A stretch of DNA of 14,807 nt from an uncultured Acetatifactor sp. (GTDB lineage Bacteria > Bacillota > Clostridia > Lachnospirales > Lachnospiraceae), in assembly GCA_910584865.1 (NCBI GenBank), contig CAJUCE010000061.1, forward strand, positions 1 through 14,807, written 5' to 3'. The position numbers were made by a program, and so were the translations under genes. Positions 7,896 through 14,807 of the stretch are shown here, piece after piece. The notes under the pieces are model-generated. The model did not search any database. It was given only the letters and a program-made list of their open reading frames with translations, and was not told the DNA's origin. The stretch's first letter is position 1; each line of letters starts with the position of its first letter.

Positions 7896-8001
7896 TGGAC
7901 CTGTCCTCCTTTCAGAAAGAGCATTCCGAAATACACAATATTTCAAGATGACCCCGTATCTATCCAAAATCAACAATTTGATATAATAAGTATGCACTCT
8001 T

Positions 8002-8031
8002 TTTATATATTTGTAAATAGATATATTCCAA
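8002..8031 (-). promoter_or_regulatory. Candidate promoter for the membrane/secreted protein operon
   Basis: The minus strand has TTGGAA (8031-8026), an 18-base spacer and TATAAA (8007-8002) in a very AT-rich stretch upstream of the short leader ORF and the operon. Similar boxes arise by chance in such DNA, so support is weak. Confidence 0.2.
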
Positions 8032-8363
8032 ATATATTATGGATATTTAAAACAGTTTGCTTTTTTTGTCATTTGTACTCATTTTCGTATAGCATCCTCT
8101 GACTCTTTGAATCCCACAATCCGCCTCCACCAGTTCACGTTTATAACATATTCCGATAAAAACAACAAAAGAAAAGGGTAAAACGCGCCTGTGGTAGTTC
8201 TATATATAATGGGGCATGAAGAATTGATTTCTCACTTGTTCATCGACTCTGCGTCCGGCAGTAATCCAACACAGTTACGCCTTGCTTATAAAACAAAGTA
8301 TCTCCCGTACATTGTACCAATTGGCATAATGCCCTCATATTTGAAGCATCTACGGGCTTCTTA

Positions 8364-9893
8364 CTAACGTGACCTTATTATAACTCCCTCCCCCCACTCC
8401 ATCAACAACGCGGCTGCCCCGGACACAATGGGCGTGGCAAAGGAAGTCCCGGTAAAGGGGCTGTATCCTCCATACAGATCCGGAGCCAGAATACCCACTC
8501 CCGGCGCCGCCAGATCGGGTTTCACCAAACCGGCCGAGATCACGCCTATAGTGCGTTCCGCATCCACATAGCCCCGGCCCGAAAAATCCGCATAGCTGTC
8601 GTAAGTGCTGTCATAAGCCCCCACAGTAATAACCTTCGCAGCCGTGGAAGGAATGGTCAGCGTAACCTGGGGAGTGGGCTGATAAAAACCGGTACGGCTG
8701 CTTCTGGCCGCATAACTGGGCAAATACAAATAATACTGGCCTGTAACCGTCTGTACCGGTTCTATGCGGATTGTCCATACACCGCTGTTAATATACTGCC
8801 TGCCTCCTGCCGCAGCATCTGCCATTCCTGGTCCCGGGGCTGCAGTGGCCGCCGGCACGATCAGTTCCAGATAAATCTCCTGAGCTGCCGCATAGGGAAG
8901 CGGTTTACCCAGATATACCAGAATCTGGGTCTGCTCCAACTGCAAAGTGTATTTTCCGTCCTCCACCGGCTCCGGCAGCGGCGCCTCCTGTCCCCCGGGG
9001 GAACGCAGATAGATACGATAGACATCGCTGTAATTTTTCCATAATTGGATGCTTAAGGAACGCTCGTACTCTGCCACCGCCAACTGGATTTCCGCCGGGC
9101 GGGCTGTGCCGCCAGGTCCCGTCATACCTGGCGATGCCATCGCTCCAAATGCCCCGCTCCCTCCGAAAGCCCCAGATGTGCCACCCCCTCTGAATGCCCC
9201 GGCCGTACTGCCTGATGCGGCCCGGTTTCCCTCACCAAACAGATTCCCTGCCACATGTCCTGCGGAATTGCCCTCGTTGCCGCTTCCTACGCAGATCACG
9301 GAACGCCCGATCTCCGCCGCATTGTCCAGAAATCGCTCCAACAGAGAACCTCCGTCATGGGAGCCATAGGTGTTGCCAAAGCTGAGATTAATCACCAGCG
9401 GCATCTCCAGTTCCATGGCCTTTTGCAGAGCATAGGTTACCCCCCGCATGATCTCCGTAGTGCGGGGGAAACCTTCCTCTCCGGGCAGCCCCAATTTCAC
9501 CGCCAGCAGGGACGCAGCAGGCGCTGCCCCCCGATATTGACTGCCTGGTATGCCGGGATTTTCCGCCAAACCGTTCCCGGATATTCCGGGCCTGCTGCCT
9601 ACGCTGCCATACGCCGGCAGGCATCCCGCCGCAATACCCGCCACCGCCGTACCGTGGCCGCTGGTATCCACACTGGGCAGCAGCATATACCGTTCCTGCA
9701 CATTGATTGACGCCAGAGCCTGATTAATTTGCTCTGCGGAAAATTCCACCCCCTGGGCAAAGCCGACCGGCGGCTGGCGCTCTCCATTCCCCGCCTCCGG
9801 CCGCAGAGTCTGATCCCACAGATACAAAATCCGGGTGCGACCTGCGCCATCCTGGAATTCCGGTCGGGTATAATCAATCCCCTCTTCTGTCAA
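8364..9893 (-). pseudogene. S8 subtilase (Csp-like) fragment, truncated at both ends
   Basis: A subtilisin-family serine protease related to the Clostridia CspA/B/C-type S8 peptidases, recognised by GIDYTRPEF, RILYLWDQT and the long insert between the oxyanion Asn and the Ser. The frame has 509 codons from a TTG at 9893. Catalytic His80 (SGHGT), oxyanion Asn206 (GNEG) and Ser484 (GTSFATP) are present. The catalytic Asp is missing: family members read DTG or DSG before ID, whereas this reads TEEGID. About 100 N-terminal residues are also absent. At the other end the homology stops after LLMEWG and the frame runs into unrelated GEGVIIRSR and a stop, so the last segment (usually several tens of residues) is lost. 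GC content is clearly higher than in all flanking DNA. It is most likely a host gene remnant broken by insertions and not an active protease. Confidence 0.82.
9105..9242 (-). repeat. Gly/Ala/Ser-rich low-complexity insertion within the protease
   Basis: Codons for residues about 218-263 contain iterated GAF, GGSG, SGA and PG-type motifs (for example TSGAFGGSGAFGAMASPG). They lie between the oxyanion Asn motif and the next conserved block (AEIQLAVAEYE). Two smaller Gly/Pro/Ala-rich loops lie at residues about 93-123 and 347-367. Csp-like relatives known to me have short loops at these points. Confidence 0.7.
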
Positions 9894-10016
9894 GTATCTC
9901 CAACTAATTTTTTCATTTATTTTCTGTTTTTTTACTGCTTATTTTCAAAAAATCAAAGCCTGCCGTCAACTAATTGCCATAAATCCATACCGAATGCGTT
10001 AAACTACTGCAAAATC
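9894..10016. other. Recombinase/protease junction with a 9-bp direct repeat; candidate attachment region
   Basis: This 123-base AT-rich stretch lies between the C2 stop codon and the broken 5' end of the protease frame. CAACTAATT occurs twice in the same orientation (9901-9909 and 9967-9975, 66 bases apart). Large serine recombinase genes commonly sit at one end of their element with the attachment site just beyond the stop codon, so the element boundary is probably here. The exact crossover is not visible without an empty site for comparison. Confidence 0.4.
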
Positions 10017-11582
10017 TCATCCCACACTTCTGACAGGCCGCCCGCTGCTCCCTTTCTCTTTCCAACATATCTCAATGTTCTGCTCATCATACACCTCTAT
10101 CCTTTCGATATATTGGTCTATCATTTCTTCCGTGAGAACAGCAAGTCGGCTCCCGGCACTCCGAAGATCCCTTTCATTTATCAATTCGGCATATTCCCCT
10201 TCCATCCGCTCAATATTGTCGTCCAGATTTTTCAGTTCTGCCTCCGCCGATTTTGCGGTTTCACTTGCCCCCTGAAACACATCGGTCTTTCCCAATCGGA
10301 AATTTTGATATTCCTCCAGTCTCATGTTCCGTAGCTTTTCCGCCTTGGATAACATTTCCTGCCGTCTATGCCTTAATTCCTTTATCTCTGTCTCCAGCCG
10401 GTCAGCGGATTCCCTGCACAGCTTTTCAAGTTCTGCGTCCGCTGAAAGTCTCTCTGTCAGCATAAACAGCACATACTGCTCCATAAACATCCCATTCACC
10501 TTGCAGACGCAGTTTTCCAGCATATTGGAATAACGATTTTGGCAGCTAAAATATGGATTCCGCCCTGTACGGTAACACAGATTCTTTTTACAGCATCCAC
10601 AGACCAGTTTCCCAGTCAGCGGATGCTGTCTCTTCCGCACCGGATCCCGTTTCTTTCCACGTCCCTCCTGCACCTGATCAAAGATTTCCCTGTCTATGAC
10701 CGGCTCGTGATGCCCATATGTAACCAGCCAGTCCTCACGGGAATTTAAACGATTTTTTCCGCCCACAAATTCCTTTGTGGTCTTTTTTTGCACAATGTTG
10801 CCAATGTAGACCTCATTTCGCAGGATCTGGCATATCCCGGAGCTGCTCCACAGGAACCTCCCGCCCTTGGGAACACGGCTGGTCTTTCCTTTTTCGATCT
10901 TGAACTCAATCGGCGTCTTTACCCCTGTTTGATTGAACAGCTGCGCAATCTGGGAAGATGTATAGCCCTCCACTGTCAGGGAAAAGATTCTCCGCACGAT
11001 CTCCGCCTCATCTTCTTCGATCAGCAGTCTGTGACGGTCTGCCGGATCCTTTTCATACCCAAAAGGGCTGTTCCCACTGACATACTGCCCCTGCTCTTTT
11101 CTCACAGCAAGGGATGAACGTACTTTCTGCGATAAGTCCTTACTGTATAGATCATACAGCAGATTTTTAAAATTGACGTCAACATCCGCCAATCCGCCGT
11201 GACACTCCCGGCTGTCATAGCCATCGTTTACAGAGATAAAGCGCACACCCATGAACGGAAATATCTGTTCCAGATAGGTTCCAAGCTCAATATAGTCCCT
11301 GGCAAATCTCGAAAAGTCTTTAACAATAATGCAGTCTATCCTTAATTCCTTTACCATTTCAAGCATGGCCTGCATCCCTGGCCGGTCAAAGTTTGTTCCC
11401 GTATAGCCGTCATCAGAAAACTCCAGCAAATCATAATCCGAAAAGTTTTCCGCTGCATATCTCCGTAAAAGAAGACGCTGCATCGTGACACTGTTGCTTT
11501 CCATGGAGTGCTCTTCTCCCATTTTGCATTTCTCGTCTTCCTTTGACAGCCGGATGTAAATTGCAATCTGACATCTTTTCAT
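10017..11582 (-). CDS. Large serine recombinase C2 (third gene of second triplet)
   Basis: A 521-residue large serine recombinase. Catalytic Ser13 is in IYIRLSKED, GYTGTNFDRPGM is at 59-70 and VKDFSRFARDYIE is at 87-99. A recombinase domain is followed by a zinc ribbon whose Cys residues (328, 330/331, 347, 358/360) are slightly irregularly spaced, then a charged helical region. The ATG at 11582 has AGGAGG 9 bases upstream, inside the B2 coding end, and overlaps the B2 stop as ATGA. It resembles C1 more than A or B. It is the promoter-distal gene of the triplet and the one nearest the presumed element end at the protease. Confidence 0.93.
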   Translation of the reverse strand: MKRCQIAIYIRLSKEDEKCKMGEEHSMESNSVTMQRLLLRRYAAENFSDYDLLEFSDDGYTGTNFDRPGMQAMLEMVKELRIDCIIVKDFSRFARDYIELGTYLEQIFPFMGVRFISVNDGYDSRECHGGLADVDVNFKNLLYDLYSKDLSQKVRSSLAVRKEQGQYVSGNSPFGYEKDPADRHRLLIEEDEAEIVRRIFSLTVEGYTSSQIAQLFNQTGVKTPIEFKIEKGKTSRVPKGGRFLWSSSGICQILRNEVYIGNIVQKKTTKEFVGGKNRLNSREDWLVTYGHHEPVIDREIFDQVQEGRGKKRDPVRKRQHPLTGKLVCGCCKKNLCYRTGRNPYFSCQNRYSNMLENCVCKVNGMFMEQYVLFMLTERLSADAELEKLCRESADRLETEIKELRHRRQEMLSKAEKLRNMRLEEYQNFRLGKTDVFQGASETAKSAEAELKNLDDNIERMEGEYAELINERDLRSAGSRLAVLTEEMIDQYIERIEVYDEQNIEICWKEKGSSGRPVRSVG

Positions 11583-13291
11583 CCCTGAAGTCCTCCTGTG
11601 AAATCACTTCTCTTAAAAGCAAAAATAACTTTTATGCGGTGATCCGGATATACTTCTATCCTATGGATGAGCGTTTCCAGCACTTCCGCCGTCAGCTCCG
11701 CTTTCCCCCTTCCCCTGGCTAATGCTCTGAGAAAATGGTTTTTTTCGGCAGTCTGTACTTCTATTGTCCGCAGCCTTTCCGTAGCATCCAGCCGCTGCTT
11801 TTGCAATAATGCCCTTCTTTGGCCAAGTTCCTCCTTTTCCTTAAGAAACACACCTTCGCTGAGCTCGCCCTTTCGATACTTAAGATACCGCTCGCTCCCG
11901 CTCTTTGTCAGTTCTTCTATCTTTCTGTCAAGAGCGGCCAGTTGGCTGTTGCATTCCTTTTTTGCCGTTTCCGCTTCTCTGTTGCTCACTTCTGTCAGGT
12001 CTTTCAGACGCATGGCCGACAGGGAAAATTCCTGGCGGACTGCCTCTCTGACAAGCCCGGTCAATGCTGACAGCGTAATGCTCTTTGTCACACAACGCTG
12101 CCCGTCAATCCTGTTCGCCTGAGGGCAGTTATAGCTGTATATTCTTACCCTGTCCTTTGAACTGAAGGTCTTTACCTGTGTTACCCGTTTCATTTTTGCC
12201 CCGCAGTCCCCGCAGTAAAGTATCCCCCTAAAGATGTCCTCATCCACCGGAACCGTTTTGGAAAAGCCGTTTTTATTACAGTAAACGGAAGATTTTTCAA
12301 ATCTGGACGCTGCCTGAAAGAAAACATCCTCGCTGACAAGGGGCTCATGGGTATGATCTTTTACCGACCAGTCTTCCGAGTCTATATCATGGCGGTCGCG
12401 CATCATATAATCTTTTCCACAGGTGCTGCCCTGCACAAGACATCCCATATATACAGGATTTGTCAGAATCATCTTTACGGTAGCCTTGGGCCACTGGAGC
12501 AGCTCACCGTCCTGCGGGCAGTAAATCTGTCCTGTTTTATGGTATTGCGAGGGTCTTTCGATCCGCTCATCATAAAGCCATACCGCAATCTCTTTCATGT
12601 TTTTACCGGACAGGAACAAATCAAAAATCTTTTTTACAATGTCAGAAGTGGTTTCTTCGATAAAAAGGCACTTCTTATCCCCAATCCATTCCGCCCTGTA
12701 TCCATAGGGCGGTACTCCGCCTGTATAGCTGCCCTGCTCCCACTTTTCTCTCCTGCTGGACTTTACCTTGGCCGCTATGTCCCTGGCATACATCTCATTC
12801 ACCAGATTTTTCAGATTGACACCCAAGGTCCCGTCCTGTCCTGAAACATTCATACTGTCAAAGTTATCTGTGACCGCTATAAAACGCACCCCCAGGAAGG
12901 GAAAAATCTTCTCTATGTAATTGCCTGTCTCTATGTGGTTCCTGCCAAAGCGGGATAAATCTTTTACAATGATACAGTCAATCTTCCGCACCCGCACGTC
13001 CCGCATCATGCGTTCAAAACCTTCCCGTTCAAAATTCGTTCCGGTTCTTCCGAGATCCGTATAGCAGTCAAAGATACGCATATCTTCCCGCTGTCTGACA
13101 AATGCCTTTGCAATCTCGATCTGTGTCTCAATGGATTCATTTTTCCGGGCCTGCCCGCAGGTCCTGTGTTCCCCAGCCTTTTCCTCATCCACGGACAGTC
13201 TGGCATATATGCCCACCGAAAATATTTTAGCAGGGGATGAATCCGCAGCCGGTTTTACAACTGTATTTTTCTTTTTGGAGGTTCTGGGCAT
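11579..13291 (-). CDS. Large serine recombinase B2 (second gene of second triplet)
   Basis: A 570-residue large serine recombinase. It opens MPRTSKK with a 25-residue extension before Ser33 in GIYARLS, as in B1. The second motif reads VKDLSRFGRNHIE (109-121), with Asn-His where other members here have Asp-Tyr. The zinc ribbon Cys are 360, 363, 389 and 400, and a long Glu/Lys-rich coiled coil follows. About 10 extra residues (EKAGEHRTCGQARK region, 37-50) sit after the catalytic Ser compared with B1. The ATG directly follows the A2 stop (TAAATG), with GGGAGG 8 bases upstream inside A2. It appears intact. Confidence 0.92.
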   Translation of the reverse strand: MPRTSKKKNTVVKPAADSSPAKIFSVGIYARLSVDEEKAGEHRTCGQARKNESIETQIEIAKAFVRQREDMRIFDCYTDLGRTGTNFEREGFERMMRDVRVRKIDCIIVKDLSRFGRNHIETGNYIEKIFPFLGVRFIAVTDNFDSMNVSGQDGTLGVNLKNLVNEMYARDIAAKVKSSRREKWEQGSYTGGVPPYGYRAEWIGDKKCLFIEETTSDIVKKIFDLFLSGKNMKEIAVWLYDERIERPSQYHKTGQIYCPQDGELLQWPKATVKMILTNPVYMGCLVQGSTCGKDYMMRDRHDIDSEDWSVKDHTHEPLVSEDVFFQAASRFEKSSVYCNKNGFSKTVPVDEDIFRGILYCGDCGAKMKRVTQVKTFSSKDRVRIYSYNCPQANRIDGQRCVTKSITLSALTGLVREAVRQEFSLSAMRLKDLTEVSNREAETAKKECNSQLAALDRKIEELTKSGSERYLKYRKGELSEGVFLKEKEELGQRRALLQKQRLDATERLRTIEVQTAEKNHFLRALARGRGKAELTAEVLETLIHRIEVYPDHRIKVIFAFKRSDFTGGLQG

Positions 13292-14806
13292 TTAGACCGC
13301 CTCCCCTCTGGAGCATTGTTTTGACTCCACATATCCGGACAGCATAACCACCTTGGAGAACAACTCCTTGTGCCTCATTTCCAGATATACACGCTTATCC
13401 TCATACACAAGAATCCGTTTCACAAAAGTCATAAGCGTCATACGGTCAAGCTCCGTGATCTGCATGGCAGATTTCATGCGCTCCAGATTGATTCCGGCGG
13501 CAACGCCGGATTTAAAAAGCGCCTTTACCGCATCCTCCTGGCAGCTGATCGCCTGCTGCAGCTCCTGATAACGCTGTTCATAGATCATACGAAAATTCTT
13601 AAAATCTTCCTCCGTAATAATCCCTTTCTTCAAATCCTCATAAAGCCCCGACCTGAGAGACAGATATTCAGCCTGCTCCTTATGCAGCCTTTTGAGTTCC
13701 GCATCAAAGGAAACCACTTCCTCAAAGTCAATCTCCATCTGCTCAATTTGGACCAGCACCTTGCTTTTTTCCAGGAACAGGGCAATCTGCTGTCTGAGCC
13801 CTGTCAGCACCAGCACATGCAGATCATCCTCGGAGATCGTGTGTCTCGTGCATTGCCCGCCTTTATTTTTCGTTGCGCAGATAAAGGAAACTTTTTCCTG
13901 CCCTTTATAGCGGTCCACCCTGCGCTGCATCGGCTGCATGCAGTCACCGCAGAATAGTATGCATGCGTACAGATGCGCTTTTTCCCCACCGTTTCCGGCA
14001 CGGGTATCTACCTGTAATAAATCCTGCACAATCTCAAAATCTTCTCTGGAGATAATGGCCTCATGCGCTCCCGGCACTCTCGTCCATTCCTCCTGCGGTT
14101 TCATTACGGATTTATTCACCTTGTAGTTTATTTTTTCTTCTTTTCCCTGAACCAGCGTACCGATATAGCTTTCGTTGACAAGGATCCTCTTTACCGCCAC
14201 CGGAGACCACCTGGCCCTTGCTCCCGTGGCAAACCTGGTACTCAATCTCTCGCCCTGCATCTTCTTGTATTCCAGCGGCGAGAGGATCCCCAGCCCGTTC
14301 AGCTTTTCGGCAATCGCAAGATTACTGAAACCTTCTATTTTCCACGCAAATATCTTCCGTACAATATCAGCGGCATATTCATCCGGCACAAGCCTTCTTT
14401 TATTCTCTTCGCTTTTCTTATATCCATAAACCGCAAACGCGCCAATAAATTCTCCGTTTTCTCTCTTAACTTTCTGGTGGCTTCTCACCTTACTGGAAAT
14501 ATCCCTGGCATAAGAGTCATTGACAAAGTTCTTGACCGGCACAACCAGAGAAGTCTCATTATAATCGGCCGTCAGGGAATCAAAATGGTCTGTCAGGGCG
14601 ATAAAACGCACAGAAAAAGCCGGGAAAGTCTTTTGAATCAACCGCCCGGCTTCTATATAATCCCGTCCCAGTCTGGACAGGTCTTTTACGATTACGCAGT
14701 TGACATGACCCGCTTTTATATCTTCCATCATCCGCTTAAACTCCGGTCTGTCAAAAGCTGACGTTAGATAACGATACTTTTGAAAACACTGAAAAATAAA
14801 GGTTTT
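13292..14806 (-). CDS. Large serine recombinase A2, N-terminus missing at the right edge
   Basis: Homologous to A1 from FDRPEFKRMMEDIKAG onward: VKDLSRLGRDYIEAG, recombinase domain, zinc ribbon (CGDC, then FICATKNKGGQC) and coiled-coil C-terminus. The first internal Met gives 479 residues. The frame stays open to the window edge, but upstream of about 14757 it reads YRYLTSAF where A1-type proteins have DDGYSGANF. The catalytic Ser region (LYLRLSKDD in A1) is not in the window. It is either interrupted by an insertion, or a chimeric or partial contig end. As read, the protein lacks its nucleophile and would be inactive. The C-terminal codons contain the ribosome binding site of B2. Confidence 0.85.
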   Translation of the reverse strand, partial: KTFIFQCFQKYRYLTSAFDRPEFKRMMEDIKAGHVNCVIVKDLSRLGRDYIEAGRLIQKTFPAFSVRFIALTDHFDSLTADYNETSLVVPVKNFVNDSYARDISSKVRSHQKVKRENGEFIGAFAVYGYKKSEENKRRLVPDEYAADIVRKIFAWKIEGFSNLAIAEKLNGLGILSPLEYKKMQGERLSTRFATGARARWSPVAVKRILVNESYIGTLVQGKEEKINYKVNKSVMKPQEEWTRVPGAHEAIISREDFEIVQDLLQVDTRAGNGGEKAHLYACILFCGDCMQPMQRRVDRYKGQEKVSFICATKNKGGQCTRHTISEDDLHVLVLTGLRQQIALFLEKSKVLVQIEQMEIDFEEVVSFDAELKRLHKEQAEYLSLRSGLYEDLKKGIITEEDFKNFRMIYEQRYQELQQAISCQEDAVKALFKSGVAAGINLERMKSAMQITELDRMTLMTFVKRILVYEDKRVYLEMRHKELFSKVVMLSGYVESKQCSRGEAV

Positions 14807-14807
14807 T
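14758..14807. other. Non-homologous edge sequence joined to A2
   Basis: The last 50 bases do not encode the expected recombinase N-terminus. They are AT-rich and could be the end of another mobile element inserted in A2, or a repeat at a contig end. No terminal repeat can be recognised with one side only. Confidence 0.35.

Larger units (their letters stand above)
7738..8363. other. AT-rich region with hairpins, no confident gene
   Basis: About 625 bases between the membrane-protein gene and the protease fragment. It holds a GTCCC/GGGAC hairpin (7819-7832). It also holds an 8-bp inverted pair AAAGCATT/AATGCTTT on the minus strand (about 7785 and 7750) and a GAAGC/GCTTC stem near 8343-8362. 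Palindromes CCAATTGG and GTAC-AAT-GTAC lie near 8310-8325. Short frames on both strands, such as a 52-codon plus-strand ORF from 8209 to 8367, lack ribosome binding sites and are not called. The texture, structured blocks separated by AT-rich DNA, resembles degraded mobile-element ends, but I cannot name one. Confidence 0.45.

Noticed and set aside
7741..7911. tRNA, tmRNA or riboswitch in the structured region
   Set aside because: No cloverleaf, no T-box AGGGUGG-type motif and no known riboswitch core could be recognised by eye.
8209..8367. 52-codon plus-strand ORF beside the protease fragment
   Set aside because: No ribosome binding site, no recognisable motif, and it overlaps palindromic sequence and the protease end.
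9879..9909. GTTGGAGATACT just upstream of the protease frame, which could encode VGDT and thus a frameshifted catalytic Asp
   Set aside because: It would need an 11-base insertion, and the sequence further upstream does not encode the expected conserved residues in any frame.

Overview
The window looks like accessory DNA from a gut-type anaerobic Firmicute, probably Lachnospiraceae or a related Clostridia. The grounds are large Clostridia-type serine recombinases, strong AGGAGG ribosome binding sites, a TnpW-like small protein, and a CspA/B/C-type S8 protease fragment. Nearly every recognisable gene lies on the minus strand. Both window edges look like junctions with other mobile sequence.

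Layout, high to low coordinate (the direction of transcription). (1) About 14806 to 10017 is a tandem of three large serine recombinases, here called A2, B2 and C2. A2 lacks its catalytic N-terminus at the right edge. (2) 10016 to 9894 is an AT-rich junction. (3) 9893 to 8364 is an internal fragment of a GC-rich S8 subtilase, cut at the catalytic Asp motif on one side and just after the catalytic Ser motif on the other. (4) 8363 to 7738 is AT-rich, apparently non-coding DNA with several hairpins and a very short ORF behind a strong ribosome binding site. (5) 7602 to 6143 is a low-GC two-gene operon for a four-helix membrane protein and a secreted protein with a hydrophobic hairpin. (6) 6142 to 5555 holds a minisatellite of 11-bp units, a 10-bp dyad, a terminator and a fragment of an IS66-type TnpA. 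(7) 5554 to 163 is a second recombinase operon: a TnpW-like small ORF, then A1, B1 and C1. (8) 150 to 1 looks like the end of an insertion sequence that abuts the recombinase operon.

The main biological point is that the two recombinase triplets are the same module twice. A1 resembles A2, B1 resembles B2 and C1 resembles C2, more closely than A, B and C resemble one another. The gene joints are also conserved: stop directly followed by ATG for A-B, and a 4-8 bp overlap for B-C, each with the ribosome binding site inside the 3' end of the preceding gene. This suggests three specialised recombinases acting together rather than recent duplications. One triplet ends about 120 bp from the broken protease gene, so that gene may be an integration target. 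The secreted-protein/membrane-protein pair is the best candidate for an undescribed cargo system, for example a bacteriocin-like toxin with a membrane partner, but its function is not shown by the sequence.

Limits: no homology search or structure prediction was run. Family calls rest on motifs recognised by eye, and GC statements are visual estimates.
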